From: DAOTUB01 sp034437455
Lineage (GTDB): Bacteria; Chloroflexota; Anaerolineae; B4-G1
DNA: 63,361 bases
Assembly: GCA_034437455.1 (NCBI GenBank)
Contig: DAOTUB010000007.1
Location: 1-63,361, forward strand
Direction of reading: 5' to 3'
Part shown: piece by piece, positions 14,797 through 22,642 of the stretch
Layout of the letters: each line of letters begins with the position of its first letter
Position numbering within the stretch: the stretch's first letter is position 1
Notes under the pieces: model-generated
The model's database searches: none
Told to the model about the DNA's origin: nothing
The model's input: only the letters and a program-made list of their open reading frames with translations
Position numbers and translations under genes: made by a program

Positions 14797-15351
14797 ATGA
14801 CCAAGCCGACTTCCGATGCGATCGAGCGCGTATTGCTCGACGAGGAGAAAATTACAGCGCGCGTGCGCGAACTGGCGGCGCAGATCAACACCGACTATGC
14901 AGATGTCGACGCTCTGGCGCTGATTGGGGTGCTCAAAGGCTCCTTCATCTTTATGGCCGATCTGGCCCGCCATCTGACCGTGCCCCACCGCGTCGATTTC
15001 ATCGCCCTCTCCAGTTATAACCGGAACACGGTCAGCACCGGGGCCGTACGATTGATCATGGACACGCGATTCAGCGTCGCAGGCCGCCACGTGCTCATCG
15101 TCGAGGACATTGTAGATACGGGCTACACGCTCGACTATTTGCTACGCACTTTCCGCGCCCGCCAACCGGCCTCGTTGTGCACCTCTGTATTTCTCAGCAA
15201 ACCGGATCGCCGCCAGGTCGAGGTGCCGATTGATTACCTGGGTTTCGAGATCCCCGACGTGTGGGTAGTGGGGTACGGCCTGGACTATGCCGATCGCTTT
15301 CGCACACTGCCCTATATTGGAGCGCTCAAGCGGGAAGTGTACGAAAAGTAA
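14797..15351 (+). CDS. hpt: Hypoxanthine-guanine phosphoribosyltransferase, copy 1
   Basis: Transfers ribose-5-phosphate from PRPP to hypoxanthine or guanine. Motifs: GVLKGSFIFMADLARHL, the PRPP loop VLIVEDIVDTGYTL, and the base-specificity region FEIPDVWVVGYGLDYADRFRTLPYIG. About 184 residues. It starts 13 bases after tdk in a microrepeat spacer. A second, diverged hpt follows 18 bases later; which copy prefers which base cannot be told from sequence. The region before the loop reads LSSYNRNTVSTG. Confidence 0.93.
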   Translation: MTKPTSDAIERVLLDEEKITARVRELAAQINTDYADVDALALIGVLKGSFIFMADLARHLTVPHRVDFIALSSYNRNTVSTGAVRLIMDTRFSVAGRHVLIVEDIVDTGYTLDYLLRTFRARQPASLCTSVFLSKPDRRQVEVPIDYLGFEIPDVWVVGYGLDYADRFRTLPYIGALKREVYEK

Positions 15352-15369
15352 CGAGAGAGCGAGGAAAAG

Positions 15370-15918
15370 ATGGGACTGCGAGATAATGTAGCAAAAGTGT
15401 TGATTCCCGAGGAGACGCTACGGACACGGGTGGTCGAGTTAGGACAGGAGATCAACACCGCCTACACCGACGAAGATCGAGTGCTCCTGATCTGTGTGCT
15501 CAAAGGCGCTTTTATATTCCTGGCAGACCTGATCCGCCACCTGGAGATACGGCACGAGGTGGATTTTATGGAGCTCTCCTCGTATGGTGCAGGGACGGTG
15601 AGCAGCGGCGTGGTGCGCATTCTCCTGGATCTGGGGCAGAACATCGCGGGACGACACGTGCTGATCGTGGAGGACATCGTCGACTCGGGCAACACGCTGG
15701 ACTATGTCACGCGCAACCTGCGGACGCGCGGACCGACCAGCCTGCGAGTATGCACGCTGTTGAGCAAACCGTCGCGGCGCGAGATCGATATACCGCTGGA
15801 TTTTGTGGGCTTTGAGGTGCCGGACGAATTTGTGATCGGATACGGACTGGATTTCGCCGAAGAGTATCGAAATCTGCCCTTCATCGGCGTGTTGAAAGAA
15901 GAGGTCTACGCCGAGTAG
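15370..15918 (+). CDS. hpt: Hypoxanthine-guanine phosphoribosyltransferase, copy 2
   Basis: Tandem paralog of the gene at 14797, clearly homologous over the whole length: CVLKGAFIFLADLIRHL, LSSYGAGTVSSG, the PRPP loop VLIVEDIVDSGNTLDY, and FEVPDEFVIGYGLDFAEEYRNLPFIG. About 182 residues. LSSYG at the catalytic flexible loop is the classical form, whereas copy 1 has LSSYN. The divergence suggests an old duplication with possible specialisation, for example hypoxanthine/guanine against xanthine. Followed three bases later by frames leading into a membrane protein gene. Confidence 0.93.
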   Translation: MGLRDNVAKVLIPEETLRTRVVELGQEINTAYTDEDRVLLICVLKGAFIFLADLIRHLEIRHEVDFMELSSYGAGTVSSGVVRILLDLGQNIAGRHVLIVEDIVDSGNTLDYVTRNLRTRGPTSLRVCTLLSKPSRREIDIPLDFVGFEVPDEFVIGYGLDFAEEYRNLPFIGVLKEEVYAE

Positions 15919-15938
15919 ACGTGGAAAGGAGCGACGTT

Positions 15939-16460
15939 ATGCGCAGAAAGAGAACCATCATCCCGGCCCTTTTCCTCATCCTGTTGGGCGTCTACCTGTT
16001 GCTGAATCAGCTAGGCATCGGCCTCCCCGGTTGGGACGCGGTGTGGCCCGTCTTCCCCTTTGTCGGGGGCCTGATTATATTGGGGGATTATATCCTCGGT
16101 CGGCGACGCGACCCTGACCGCGTCTTTCTCGGCGTGGCCGCCATGCTTGTAGGACTGGCTTTCTTCTTTATCACCCTGGGACCGTTGGAGTACCGCGACC
16201 TGGAGACGTGGTGGCCGGTGTTTGCCCTCATCGGCGGCGTCGCCTTCCTGGCCCAATGGGCGGCGACGGGCTTTCGCGATTGGGGCGCGCTTTTCCTGGC
16301 GTTCGCGGGCTTTGTGGTTGGCGGCGCAGGACTGGCGATCACGCTCCAGCTACTTGGCCCCGAGACCCGCGAACTCTTGCCGAAATTGTGGCCCGTTCTC
16401 CTGATTCTGGCAGGCTTGATGGCGCTCCTACGCGGGCTGCTTGGCAAACGCACCGAGTAG
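15939..16460 (+). CDS. LiaF/DUF5668-like integral membrane protein
   Basis: A 173-residue protein of about six short hydrophobic helices. The start RRKRTIIPALFLILLGVYLLLNQLGIGLP followed by WPVFPFVGGLIILG is typical of the LiaI-LiaF-like transmembrane region (DUF5668), and the WPVFALIGGVAFLAQW and LWPVLLILAGLMALLRGL segments repeat the same unit. The cell-envelope stress C-terminal domain of true LiaF is absent. ATG 15939 has AAAGGAG at good distance; an in-frame GTG at 15921 has none. The stop abuts the glycosyltransferase start, so they are probably co-transcribed. Confidence 0.75.
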   Translation: MRRKRTIIPALFLILLGVYLLLNQLGIGLPGWDAVWPVFPFVGGLIILGDYILGRRRDPDRVFLGVAAMLVGLAFFFITLGPLEYRDLETWWPVFALIGGVAFLAQWAATGFRDWGALFLAFAGFVVGGAGLAITLQLLGPETRELLPKLWPVLLILAGLMALLRGLLGKRTE

Positions 16461-17669
16461 ATGCGGATCGGGATCGACGCCAGCCGCGCCATCGCCGCCC
16501 AACCAACCGGCACCGAGGTCTATTCGCAGCGTCTTATCCGGGCGATGCTGACGCTCGACAGTCAGCGAGCGCCTTCTACCCGTCATCGCTTCCGCCTCTA
16601 TTTCCGAAGCGCGCCTTCCACCGATACATTCCCGGACGTCGAGCTAGACCGCGCAGAAACTTGCGTCATCCCCTGCCCGCGCCTGTGGACCCATCTCCGT
16701 CTCTCGTGGGAGGTGGCGCGCCGCCCACCAGACGCGCTCTTTGTCCCATCGCACGTCCTGCCCCTGATCCATCCGCGCCTCAGCCTGGTCACCGTCCACG
16801 ACCTGGGCTACCTCTACTTCCCGCAGGCCCATCCCTGGCGACAGCGTCTCTACCTCGACCTCTCCACCCGTTGGAACGCGCGGGCCGCCGCGCACCTCCT
16901 GGCCGACTCCCAGGCCACCAAGGATGATCTGGTATCCCACTATGCCGTCCCGCCAGAAAAGATCACCGTCGCCTATCCGGGGATAGACGAGACGCTCGCT
17001 CCGGTGCGCAACCCCGCGGCAATCGAGGCGACTAAAGTGCGCTACGGTATCTCTGGCGATTATTTCCTCTATCTCGGCACCCTACAACCACGCAAAAATC
17101 TATCGCGCGTCGTCGCCGCCTTTGCCACCCTGCAATCTGAAACTGTCCTGGTCCTGGCAGGAAAACGAGGTTGGCTCTACGATGATCTCTTTGCCCAGGT
17201 GCGCCACCTGGGGTTGGATGGGCAGGTGCTCTTCCCCGGTTACGTTCCCGACGAGGACAAGGCCGTCCTGTTGAGCGGAGCGACGGCTTTTCTCTTCCCC
17301 TCGCTCTACGAGGGCTTTGGCCTGCCGGTGCTGGAGGCCCAGGCCTGCGGCTGCCCGGTCATCGCCAGCACCACCTCCAGCCTGCCCGAAGTGGCCGGGG
17401 ACGGGGCGCTCCTGGTGGATACGCAGGATACCGCCGCCATCGCCGCCGCCATGCAGCGCGTCGCCGTCGAACATCACCTGCGTGAATCCTTGATCGAGCG
17501 GGGCTTTGCCAACGTGCGCCGTTTCTCCTGGATTGCTTGCGCCAAATCGATCTTGAGTGTCATTGAGCAAGTTGTGGTGAACTATCAAATCAGAGATGAA
17601 GCGGAAAACGGAAAACCGTCTAGTCAATTACCTGATCGGGGAATTCTCGAACGAGAAACTCTCGAATAG
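16461..17669 (+). CDS. Family 4 glycosyltransferase
   Basis: GT-B fold retaining glycosyltransferase of 402 residues. N-terminal domain starts MRIGIDASRAIAAQPTGTEVYS, a common GT4 opening. The C-terminal donor-binding half has YFLYLGTLQPRKNLSRVVAAF, LVLAGKRGWLYDDLF, LFPGYVPDEDKAVLLSGATAF and the nucleotide-sugar motif PSLYEGFGLPVLEAQACGCPVIAS. Sugar donor and acceptor are unknown. It starts immediately at the previous stop. The last 30 residues are poorly conserved in type and the final 50 bases overlap, on the opposite strand, the 3' end of the PIN pseudogene. Confidence 0.9.
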   Translation: MRIGIDASRAIAAQPTGTEVYSQRLIRAMLTLDSQRAPSTRHRFRLYFRSAPSTDTFPDVELDRAETCVIPCPRLWTHLRLSWEVARRPPDALFVPSHVLPLIHPRLSLVTVHDLGYLYFPQAHPWRQRLYLDLSTRWNARAAAHLLADSQATKDDLVSHYAVPPEKITVAYPGIDETLAPVRNPAAIEATKVRYGISGDYFLYLGTLQPRKNLSRVVAAFATLQSETVLVLAGKRGWLYDDLFAQVRHLGLDGQVLFPGYVPDEDKAVLLSGATAFLFPSLYEGFGLPVLEAQACGCPVIASTTSSLPEVAGDGALLVDTQDTAAIAAAMQRVAVEHHLRESLIERGFANVRRFSWIACAKSILSVIEQVVVNYQIRDEAENGKPSSQLPDRGILERETLE

Positions 17670-18057
17670 TGAGAATGGGGATGCCAGCGTACTTGTCCAA
17701 AGCCAAAAGATGATGGTCGCCTGATACAATGTAAACAGCACTGGTCACAACAGCACAGTGCAGAAAAATATCATCATCAGGGTCAGCCACTACGACAGGA
17801 GTCTCCTCTGGCGCCTGCACCCCGAACATGGAAGCTATACTCATCGCCCAAGTGACCAAATCAGAAGGAGACAAACCCAATTACTCCAAACGAGGTCGTA
17901 GCCGTTCGTACTTTAACACTTCGGACAATTCAACCAGCATGGGAGGAGCCATACACAATTCCACCTGGCCTTTTTCAGCCAGGTGCAACAGATTCCAGGG
18001 CATCCCCCGCCACAACAAGCCGGAGATCCAGATATTGGTATCAATTACAATACGCAC
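17620..18057 (-). pseudogene. PIN-domain toxin (VapC-like) with a premature stop
   Basis: Reading the minus strand from GTG 18057 gives IVIDTNIWISGLLWRGMPW, then APPMLVELSEVLKYERLRPRLE, then TAA (17881-17883), then in the same frame LGLSPSDLVTWA, DPDDDIFLHCAVVTSA and IVSGDHHLLALDKYAGIPI, ending at 17620. Together these form one complete PIN domain of the COG1569 type with its conserved acidic residues, interrupted only by the TAA. Such toxins are ribonucleases neutralised by the adjacent antitoxin. The intact upstream antitoxin gene is four bases away. The toxin is most likely dead, unless read through or a sequence error. Confidence 0.8.
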
Positions 18058-18060
18058 AAC

Positions 18061-18306
18061 TCACTCTGCCTGTCGTCGGCGCCGGACCTCGTGAACAATA
18101 TCGTTGATCTCGTCCAGAGACAGAGGTTCTCCTTCTGGCGCCTGAGCGACAATGTCCATCACTGGCGGCTGTGTGATGCGTTTCAGATGTAGAGTGTCAT
18201 CCCCTTCGACCCAGACAACAAAGGTGTCCGAAGGGCGAAAGCGAGAAGCGACCTCCAATGGCAATCTCAGAGTGCGCTGGGAAACCAATTCGGCTACCTC
18301 AATCAT
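18061..18306 (-). CDS. AbrB-like antitoxin partner of the PIN toxin
   Basis: About 81 residues beginning MIEVAELVSQRTLRLPLEVASRFRPSDTFVVWVEGDDTLHLKRI: a swapped-hairpin AbrB/SpoVT-type DNA-binding domain with the usual R..LP segment, followed by a C-terminal part rich in acidic residues (SLDEINDIVHEVRRRRQAE) that would wrap the toxin. ATG 18306 follows GGGAGAG; a longer frame exists upstream but overlaps the promoter. Its stop is just before the toxin GTG, the standard antitoxin-first order. These antitoxins repress their own promoter. Confidence 0.7.
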   Translation of the reverse strand: MIEVAELVSQRTLRLPLEVASRFRPSDTFVVWVEGDDTLHLKRITQPPVMDIVAQAPEGEPLSLDEINDIVHEVRRRRQAE

Positions 18307-18341
18307 TTTTCTCTCCCTGCTAATGAAAGGAATTCTGCGAT

Positions 18342-18370
18342 AGTATACTATGTCCATCTCTGACTGTCAA
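18342..18370 (-). promoter_or_regulatory. Promoter of the antitoxin-toxin pair
   Basis: On the minus strand TTGACA (18370-18365), 17-bp spacer, TATACT (18347-18342). Near-consensus and correctly placed about 35 bases before the antitoxin ATG; autoregulation by the antitoxin would act here. Confidence 0.7.
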
Positions 18371-18374
18371 TCTG

Positions 18375-18401
18375 TTGAACACCTGCAATCTGTGGTATAA
18401 T
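18375..18401 (+). promoter_or_regulatory. Divergent promoter for the membrane protein gene at 18413
   Basis: TTGAAC (18375-18380), 15-bp spacer, TATAAT (18396-18401), only 11 bases before the ATG. The transcript would begin near the start codon, so translation may be leaderless or nearly so. It overlaps the region upstream of the antitoxin promoter. Confidence 0.5.
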
Positions 18402-18412
18402 CCATCCTGCTT

Positions 18413-19402
18413 ATGGAAGAAAATCTCCATTCCACTGTTTCTCACCCACCCTTTGATAGACAGGGAAGCGACGCGGCTCCCTTCGATACACAGGGAAGCG
18501 ACGCGGCTCCCTTCGATACACAGGGGAGCAAAGCGACTTCATCGGGCGGCCTGATCCGTCTCCGGACTCGTCTGACCGAGCCGACCACCTGGTTGGGGCC
18601 AGCGTGGGCGTGCCTGTGTGGCGTCGTTGCTTCGGGCGGCTTTGATTGGCAAAACGGGGACTTGATACGGCTGGCTTTGCTGATCCTGCTGGTAGATGGG
18701 GGTTGGGGCACGCTGTGGGCGGCGCTGGGGAGCACCGATTGGGCCACACCACTGCGCCACTGGCGCGACTGGCGCCTGAGCGAGCCGAGCGCGGCGCTTC
18801 CCTACACCCTTCCCAATTCTCCCGGCGACCGGGCATCCCGCTGGATGGGCCAACTGCGCGCCTGGTGGCGCGACGCCCTTTGGCCCACCTGCGGCCCGGC
18901 GATATCGAGCGTGATCGTCGCCCTGCCGGTGACGGCGCTGTTGGGTATACTTCTGGGGCCAGAGTTGCTACTGCTGAGTGCAGCCGCCCTGGCCATAACA
19001 CAATTGGGCCTGGCCTGGGAAGGCGGTCGAGGCGCCGCCACTCCAGGGTGGGACGCCATCATCGCTGTAGCACTGCCCTGGCTGGCCGGACACATCGCCT
19101 TTGGAGGATCGCCCACGTCGCACTCGATCGGGCTGGCGGTGGCTTTTGCGCTGGCCTGGGGAAGCGCCCGGCGGTTTCGGTCCGTCGGGGGGCGCATACT
19201 TGGAGTCGGCGGCCAACTCCTGGCGGCGACGCTCCTCGTCGCGCTGTACCATCCCCTGGCCGCGGGGACCCTGTTGCTGCTTATCGTCCCACAACTGGCG
19301 CTGATCCCCTGGCTGTGGCGCGGTCAGTCCGCTTCCTGGTACGTGTGCCACGCCCGCCCCTGGCTGATGGCGGCGATGATGATCGCTGCCGGGGCGCTGT
19401 GA
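18413..19402 (+). CDS. Integral membrane protein of unknown function with N-terminal 10-residue repeats
   Basis: 329 residues. The first 45 are soluble and contain PFDRQGSDAA, PFDTQGSDAA and PFDTQGSKAT, encoded by three 30-bp direct repeats (18449-18538). The rest is hydrophobic with about eight to nine helices, including LIRLALLILLVDGGWGTLWAAL, VIVALPVTALLGILLGPELLLL and LLAATLLVALYHPLAAGTLLLL. I recognise no family. The start is four bases of leader from a TATAAT box and has no ribosome-binding site. The next gene begins three bases after its stop, and that product is membrane-anchored too, so they may work together. Confidence 0.65.
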   Translation: MEENLHSTVSHPPFDRQGSDAAPFDTQGSDAAPFDTQGSKATSSGGLIRLRTRLTEPTTWLGPAWACLCGVVASGGFDWQNGDLIRLALLILLVDGGWGTLWAALGSTDWATPLRHWRDWRLSEPSAALPYTLPNSPGDRASRWMGQLRAWWRDALWPTCGPAISSVIVALPVTALLGILLGPELLLLSAAALAITQLGLAWEGGRGAATPGWDAIIAVALPWLAGHIAFGGSPTSHSIGLAVAFALAWGSARRFRSVGGRILGVGGQLLAATLLVALYHPLAAGTLLLLIVPQLALIPWLWRGQSASWYVCHARPWLMAAMMIAAGAL

Positions 19403-19405
19403 GCG

Positions 19406-20266
19406 ATGAACTGGCCCGCGCTGATCCTCGGACTCGTGCTGCTGGGCCTGCTGCTCTATTGGCAACTGATCATCGCCGAGGGCACCTACCTGGGACCGCG
19501 CATCGTGACGCTGATGTACGACTGGTCGGCGCGGGCCTACGAGCGCATCAAGCAGTACGACGCCGGCGACGAGCAGTGGTTTCTGGGCCTGCCCCTGGCC
19601 CGCGCATTGGAATTACTCCCCGCTCCCCTGGTGCTCGACGTGGCGACGGGCACGGGGCGGCTGCCACGGGCGTTGCTGCGTCAGCCGCCCTTTCACGGAC
19701 GCGTCATCGGGTTGGATCTTTCGCGCGGCATGCTGCGCGAGGCAGTGCACAGAACGGCGCAGTTTGCGGACCGGCTTACCTACATCTGGCAAGACGCCCG
19801 CAATCTACCCTTCGACGACGACACCTTCGACGCCGTGACATGCCTGGAGGCATTGGAATTCACCCCCGACCCGCGAGCGGTGCTGGTGGAGCTGGTGCGG
19901 GTCTTGCGGCCCGGCGGGGCACTGCTGGTGACCAACCGCGTCGGCCCCGACTCCAAGTTCCTGCCCGGTCGGGCCTTCCCCCGCGATGCGTTCGAGAGCC
20001 TGCTGGGCGAGTTTCCCCTCGAGCAGATCAAGGTGCGAACGTGGCAGGTGGACTACGACCTGGCGTGGTCGGTCAAGACTGGAGAACCACAAGGGGGATC
20101 CATCCGGCCCCTGGAAGAGATCCTGCACTGTCCCGCCTGCGGCGGCCAGCATTCCCTGCGCCGCGAGCCGCAGGCATTCCGCTGCATGGCTTGTGAGTGC
20201 GTTTATCCCATTGCAAAAGACGGCGTGATCGAGATGGCGCGATCGGTTTTGACAAGACACCCGTGA
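19406..20266 (+). CDS. Membrane-anchored SAM methyltransferase with C-terminal Trm112-like zinc domain
   Basis: Residues 5-27 form a transmembrane helix (ALILGLVLLGLLLYWQLIIA). A class I methyltransferase domain follows: LVLDVATGTGRLPRAL (motif I), VIGLDLSRGMLREA, WQDARNLPFDDDTFDAVTCLEALEF, LRPGGALLVTNR. The C-terminus (about 235-285) is a zinc ribbon, LHCPACGG...FRCMACECVYPIAKDGVIEM, matching Trm112/YcaR-type domains, which elsewhere are separate activating subunits of methyltransferases. Here activator and enzyme are fused in cis. Similar to ubiquinone/quinone-type methyltransferases in the core; substrate unknown, possibly a lipid given the anchor. Confidence 0.8.
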   Translation: MNWPALILGLVLLGLLLYWQLIIAEGTYLGPRIVTLMYDWSARAYERIKQYDAGDEQWFLGLPLARALELLPAPLVLDVATGTGRLPRALLRQPPFHGRVIGLDLSRGMLREAVHRTAQFADRLTYIWQDARNLPFDDDTFDAVTCLEALEFTPDPRAVLVELVRVLRPGGALLVTNRVGPDSKFLPGRAFPRDAFESLLGEFPLEQIKVRTWQVDYDLAWSVKTGEPQGGSIRPLEEILHCPACGGQHSLRREPQAFRCMACECVYPIAKDGVIEMARSVLTRHP

Positions 20267-20273
20267 AATCCAT

Positions 20274-20302
20274 TTGTCAAATCGGACTGTGGGTGGTATA
20301 AT
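20274..20302 (+). promoter_or_regulatory. Promoter of the T-box/hom transcript
   Basis: TTGTCA (20274-20279), 17-bp spacer, TATAAT (20297-20302). Starts the leader that folds into the threonine T-box. Confidence 0.7.
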
Positions 20303-20309
20303 CCCGCCC

Positions 20310-20578
20310 ATAATCAAGCGTAAAATGCGTTGACCGGGACGAGTACCGCCGGCAAAGGTCCAAGAGAGAGGGGGTCACCGGCTGAAAGCTCCCTCGACCG
20401 GACAGGCGGGAAAACCACCCGGGAGCGGGTCCCTCAAATCGCGTCGCAAAAAGCGCGAGAGTATGGGACTCCGGAACGGCCCGTTATCGCCGCGAGAGTG
20501 CGCGACAAATCTCGTTTGTCGTCGAACTTGGGTGGAACCACGTGGGAGAACCCCGCGCCCCAGGGCGTGGGGATTTTT
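20310..20578 (+). ncRNA. T-box riboswitch, probable threonine (ACC) specifier
   Basis: Leader of hom. Stem I: lower stem CCGGG (20334-20338) with CCCGG (20418-20422); specifier loop with AGTA on the 5' side (20342-20345) and GAAAACCA on the 3' side, placing specifier codon ACC (Thr) at 20414-20416 followed by the conserved A; upper stem CCGCC...GGCGG and an AGAGAGAG bulge. The T-box sequence AACTTGGGTGGAACCACG is at 20525-20542; the variable base of its TGGA bulge would pair a tRNA with discriminator U. An intrinsic terminator, CCCCGCGCCC/GGGCGTGGGG plus TTTTT (20551-20578), follows. Uncharged tRNA-Thr would favour antitermination and hom expression when threonine is short. Confidence 0.9.
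20551..20578 (+). terminator. Regulated intrinsic terminator of the T-box leader
   Basis: Stem CCCCGCGCCC (20551-20560) with GGGCGTGGGG (20563-20572, one G-T pair), two-base loop, then ATTTTTG. It is mutually exclusive with the antiterminator formed by the T-box sequence just upstream. Confidence 0.85.
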
Positions 20579-20603
20579 GTATATCTGACCAGGAGGGGAG
20601 AGA

Positions 20604-21683
20604 GTGACAACACGATGGCAGCCCATCGGTAGAAAAATTCCCATCATCTTGCTGGGCCTGGGCAACGTGGGAGGAACCCTGTTGCGCCAGATCCTCGACA
20701 CCCGCGACGTTCTGGAGCGCCGGTCCGGGCTGCGGCTCGTCCCCATCGGTCTGGCCGACGTTAGCGGGCTGCTGTTCGACCCCGACGGCCTGCCCGACGA
20801 AACCTTGCACGCCACGCTGGAGGCCACGGCGAGCGGTGGCCTGCTGAACGCTCTATCGGGAATCCGCCCCTTGAGCGAAGTGAATAGCACGCTGCAAGCA
20901 GGCGCTATTCTGGTGGACGTGACCGCGTCCCCTGAGACAGAACCCACGCTGCGGGCCGCGCTGGACGCCGGCTGCGGCGTCGTCCTGGCCAACAAGATTC
21001 CGCTGGCTGGGCCGTGGGACGAAGCAAAGGCGTTCTTCGAGCACCCCAACTTACGCTGCGAGTGTACCGTCGGCGCCGGGCTGCCGGTGATCGAGACGCT
21101 GCACTACCTGCTCGACACGGGCGACCGGGTCACAGCCATCGAGGGCTGCTTGAGCGGGACGCTGGGCTATCTGTGCGCCGAGCTGGAGCGCGACGTCTAC
21201 TATTCCGCCGCCGTCGTGCAGGCGCGCTCGCTGGGCTACACCGAGCCGGATCCACGCGAGGACCTGGGCGGCAAGGACGTGGCCCGCACCGCCGGCTGGC
21301 CGCTGGCGGTGACCGACCTGACCGTCGAGCCGCTGTACCCCGAATCGCTGGCGGGCGTCTCGACGGAGGAGTTTGTGGTCGCCGCGCCCACGCTGGACGA
21401 AGAGTACGCCACTCGTGTTGGGAAAGCGCGGAATGAGGGGCAGGTCTTGCGCTACGTGGCTCGCGTCGGCCCCGATGGAGGCGAAGTGGGCTTGATGGCT
21501 GTACCCCAGGATAGTCCGCTGGGCGCGTTGCGCGGCCCGGCGAACTATGTCGCGCTGCACACCGCCCGCTACGACGAATTGCCACTGGTCATATCCGGCC
21601 CCGGCGCCGGCCCAGAGGTTACGGCTGCTGGTGTGTTGGGCGACATTATCAGGCTGGGTCGCTTATTTCATAAATCGAGATAG
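20604..21683 (+). CDS. hom: Homoserine dehydrogenase
   Basis: Reduces aspartate semialdehyde to homoserine, the branch point to threonine and methionine. N-terminal Rossmann motif LLGLGNVGGTLLRQIL (about residues 16-30), then VDVTASPETEP, VVLANKIPLAGPWDEAK, and the catalytic part CTVGAGLPVIETLHYLLDTGD, IEGCLSGTLGYLC, YTEPDPREDLGGKDVARTAGWPL. No C-terminal ACT domain, so feedback control would be at the T-box rather than on the enzyme. GTG 20604 follows AGGAGGGGAG. Together with lysC, asd and thrC it supplies most of the threonine pathway; thrB is not in the window. Confidence 0.93.
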   Translation: MTTRWQPIGRKIPIILLGLGNVGGTLLRQILDTRDVLERRSGLRLVPIGLADVSGLLFDPDGLPDETLHATLEATASGGLLNALSGIRPLSEVNSTLQAGAILVDVTASPETEPTLRAALDAGCGVVLANKIPLAGPWDEAKAFFEHPNLRCECTVGAGLPVIETLHYLLDTGDRVTAIEGCLSGTLGYLCAELERDVYYSAAVVQARSLGYTEPDPREDLGGKDVARTAGWPLAVTDLTVEPLYPESLAGVSTEEFVVAAPTLDEEYATRVGKARNEGQVLRYVARVGPDGGEVGLMAVPQDSPLGALRGPANYVALHTARYDELPLVISGPGAGPEVTAAGVLGDIIRLGRLFHKSR

Positions 21684-21687
21684 AAAC

Positions 21688-22623
21688 GTGAAAGCACTGC
21701 ATATCCACACACCACTTATCGAATCGCCTTCTCTGAGCAAGAGATGGAACAAGCGCGTCTTGCTCAAATTGGAGAACCTGCAACCCACCGGCTCCTTCAA
21801 GATTCGCGGAATCGGGCTGCTATGTCAAACCGGAAAGAGCGAGGGGGTGGGATATTTCGTCTCTTCGTCGGGGGGCAACGCGGGCTACGCCGCCGCCTAT
21901 GCCGCAAACAAGCTGGAAACGCAGATCACGGTCCTGGTCCCCAGCACGACGCCGCTAGATTCTCGCCAGCGGATTGCATCACTAGGCGCTGAGGTCATCG
22001 TGGCAGGGGATGTGTGGGACGAGGCGGACCAGGCCGCCCTCTCGCTTTCCAGAGAGCTGGATGCGCTCTACATCTCTCCCTTCGATCACCCGCTGATCTG
22101 GAAAGGCCACTCCAGTTTGATCGACGAGATCGCTGCCGAGATTGCCAGGCCGGACGCCATCGTCCTGTCCGTGGGGGGCGGTGGCCTGTTGTGCGGCGTC
22201 GTCGAGGGACTGCAAAGGCTGGGGTGGAAAGACGTGCCGGTGGTAGCCGTCGAGACGGAAGGCACGGCCTCGCTTGCGGCCTCCTTGCGGCAGGGCGAAC
22301 TCGTGACCTTGAGCGAGATTACCGGCATCGCCACGAGCCTGGGAGCGAAAACCGTGGCGCGGCAAGCATTCGAATGGGCCAGGGAGCACCCGATTCAATC
22401 CGCCGTCGTCACGGACGCCGAGGCGGTTTCTGCCTGCGCAGCCTTTGCCGACGAACACCGGTTTCTGGTCGAGCCAGCGTGCGGCGCGTCTCTATCTCTG
22501 GCGTATAATAACCATCCCATCCTGGCGGAGGCGGAAACTGTGGTGATCGTTGTCTGTGGTGGGATTGGCGTCGACTTGGCGCGATTGAGGAAATGGCAAA
22601 CGGACTTGTTGGGGAACGCCTAG
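21688..22623 (+). CDS. PLP-dependent serine/threonine ammonia-lyase (SDH-like)
   Basis: Fold-type II PLP enzyme of about 311 residues. Motifs: HTPLIESPSLSK start, LENLQPTGSFKIRGIG carrying the Schiff-base lysine, SSSGGNAGYAAAYAA for phosphate/carboxylate binding, and VGGGGLLCGVVEGL for the PLP phosphate. The closest likeness is to eukaryotic-type L-serine/threonine dehydratases, which deaminate serine or threonine. GTG 21688 is five bases after the hom stop; the upstream open frame overlaps hom. Being under the threonine T-box is odd for a degradative enzyme, so a biosynthetic role (2-oxobutanoate for isoleucine) is more likely. Confidence 0.85.
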   Translation: MKALHIHTPLIESPSLSKRWNKRVLLKLENLQPTGSFKIRGIGLLCQTGKSEGVGYFVSSSGGNAGYAAAYAANKLETQITVLVPSTTPLDSRQRIASLGAEVIVAGDVWDEADQAALSLSRELDALYISPFDHPLIWKGHSSLIDEIAAEIARPDAIVLSVGGGGLLCGVVEGLQRLGWKDVPVVAVETEGTASLAASLRQGELVTLSEITGIATSLGAKTVARQAFEWAREHPIQSAVVTDAEAVSACAAFADEHRFLVEPACGASLSLAYNNHPILAEAETVVIVVCGGIGVDLARLRKWQTDLLGNA

Positions 22624-22642
22624 TACCACAACGAGATTTCGT

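Noticed and set aside
18646..20196. 516-codon plus-strand open frame
   Set aside because: Runs out of frame across two well-supported genes (18413 and 19406); Arg/Gly/Ala-rich shadow caused by high GC.
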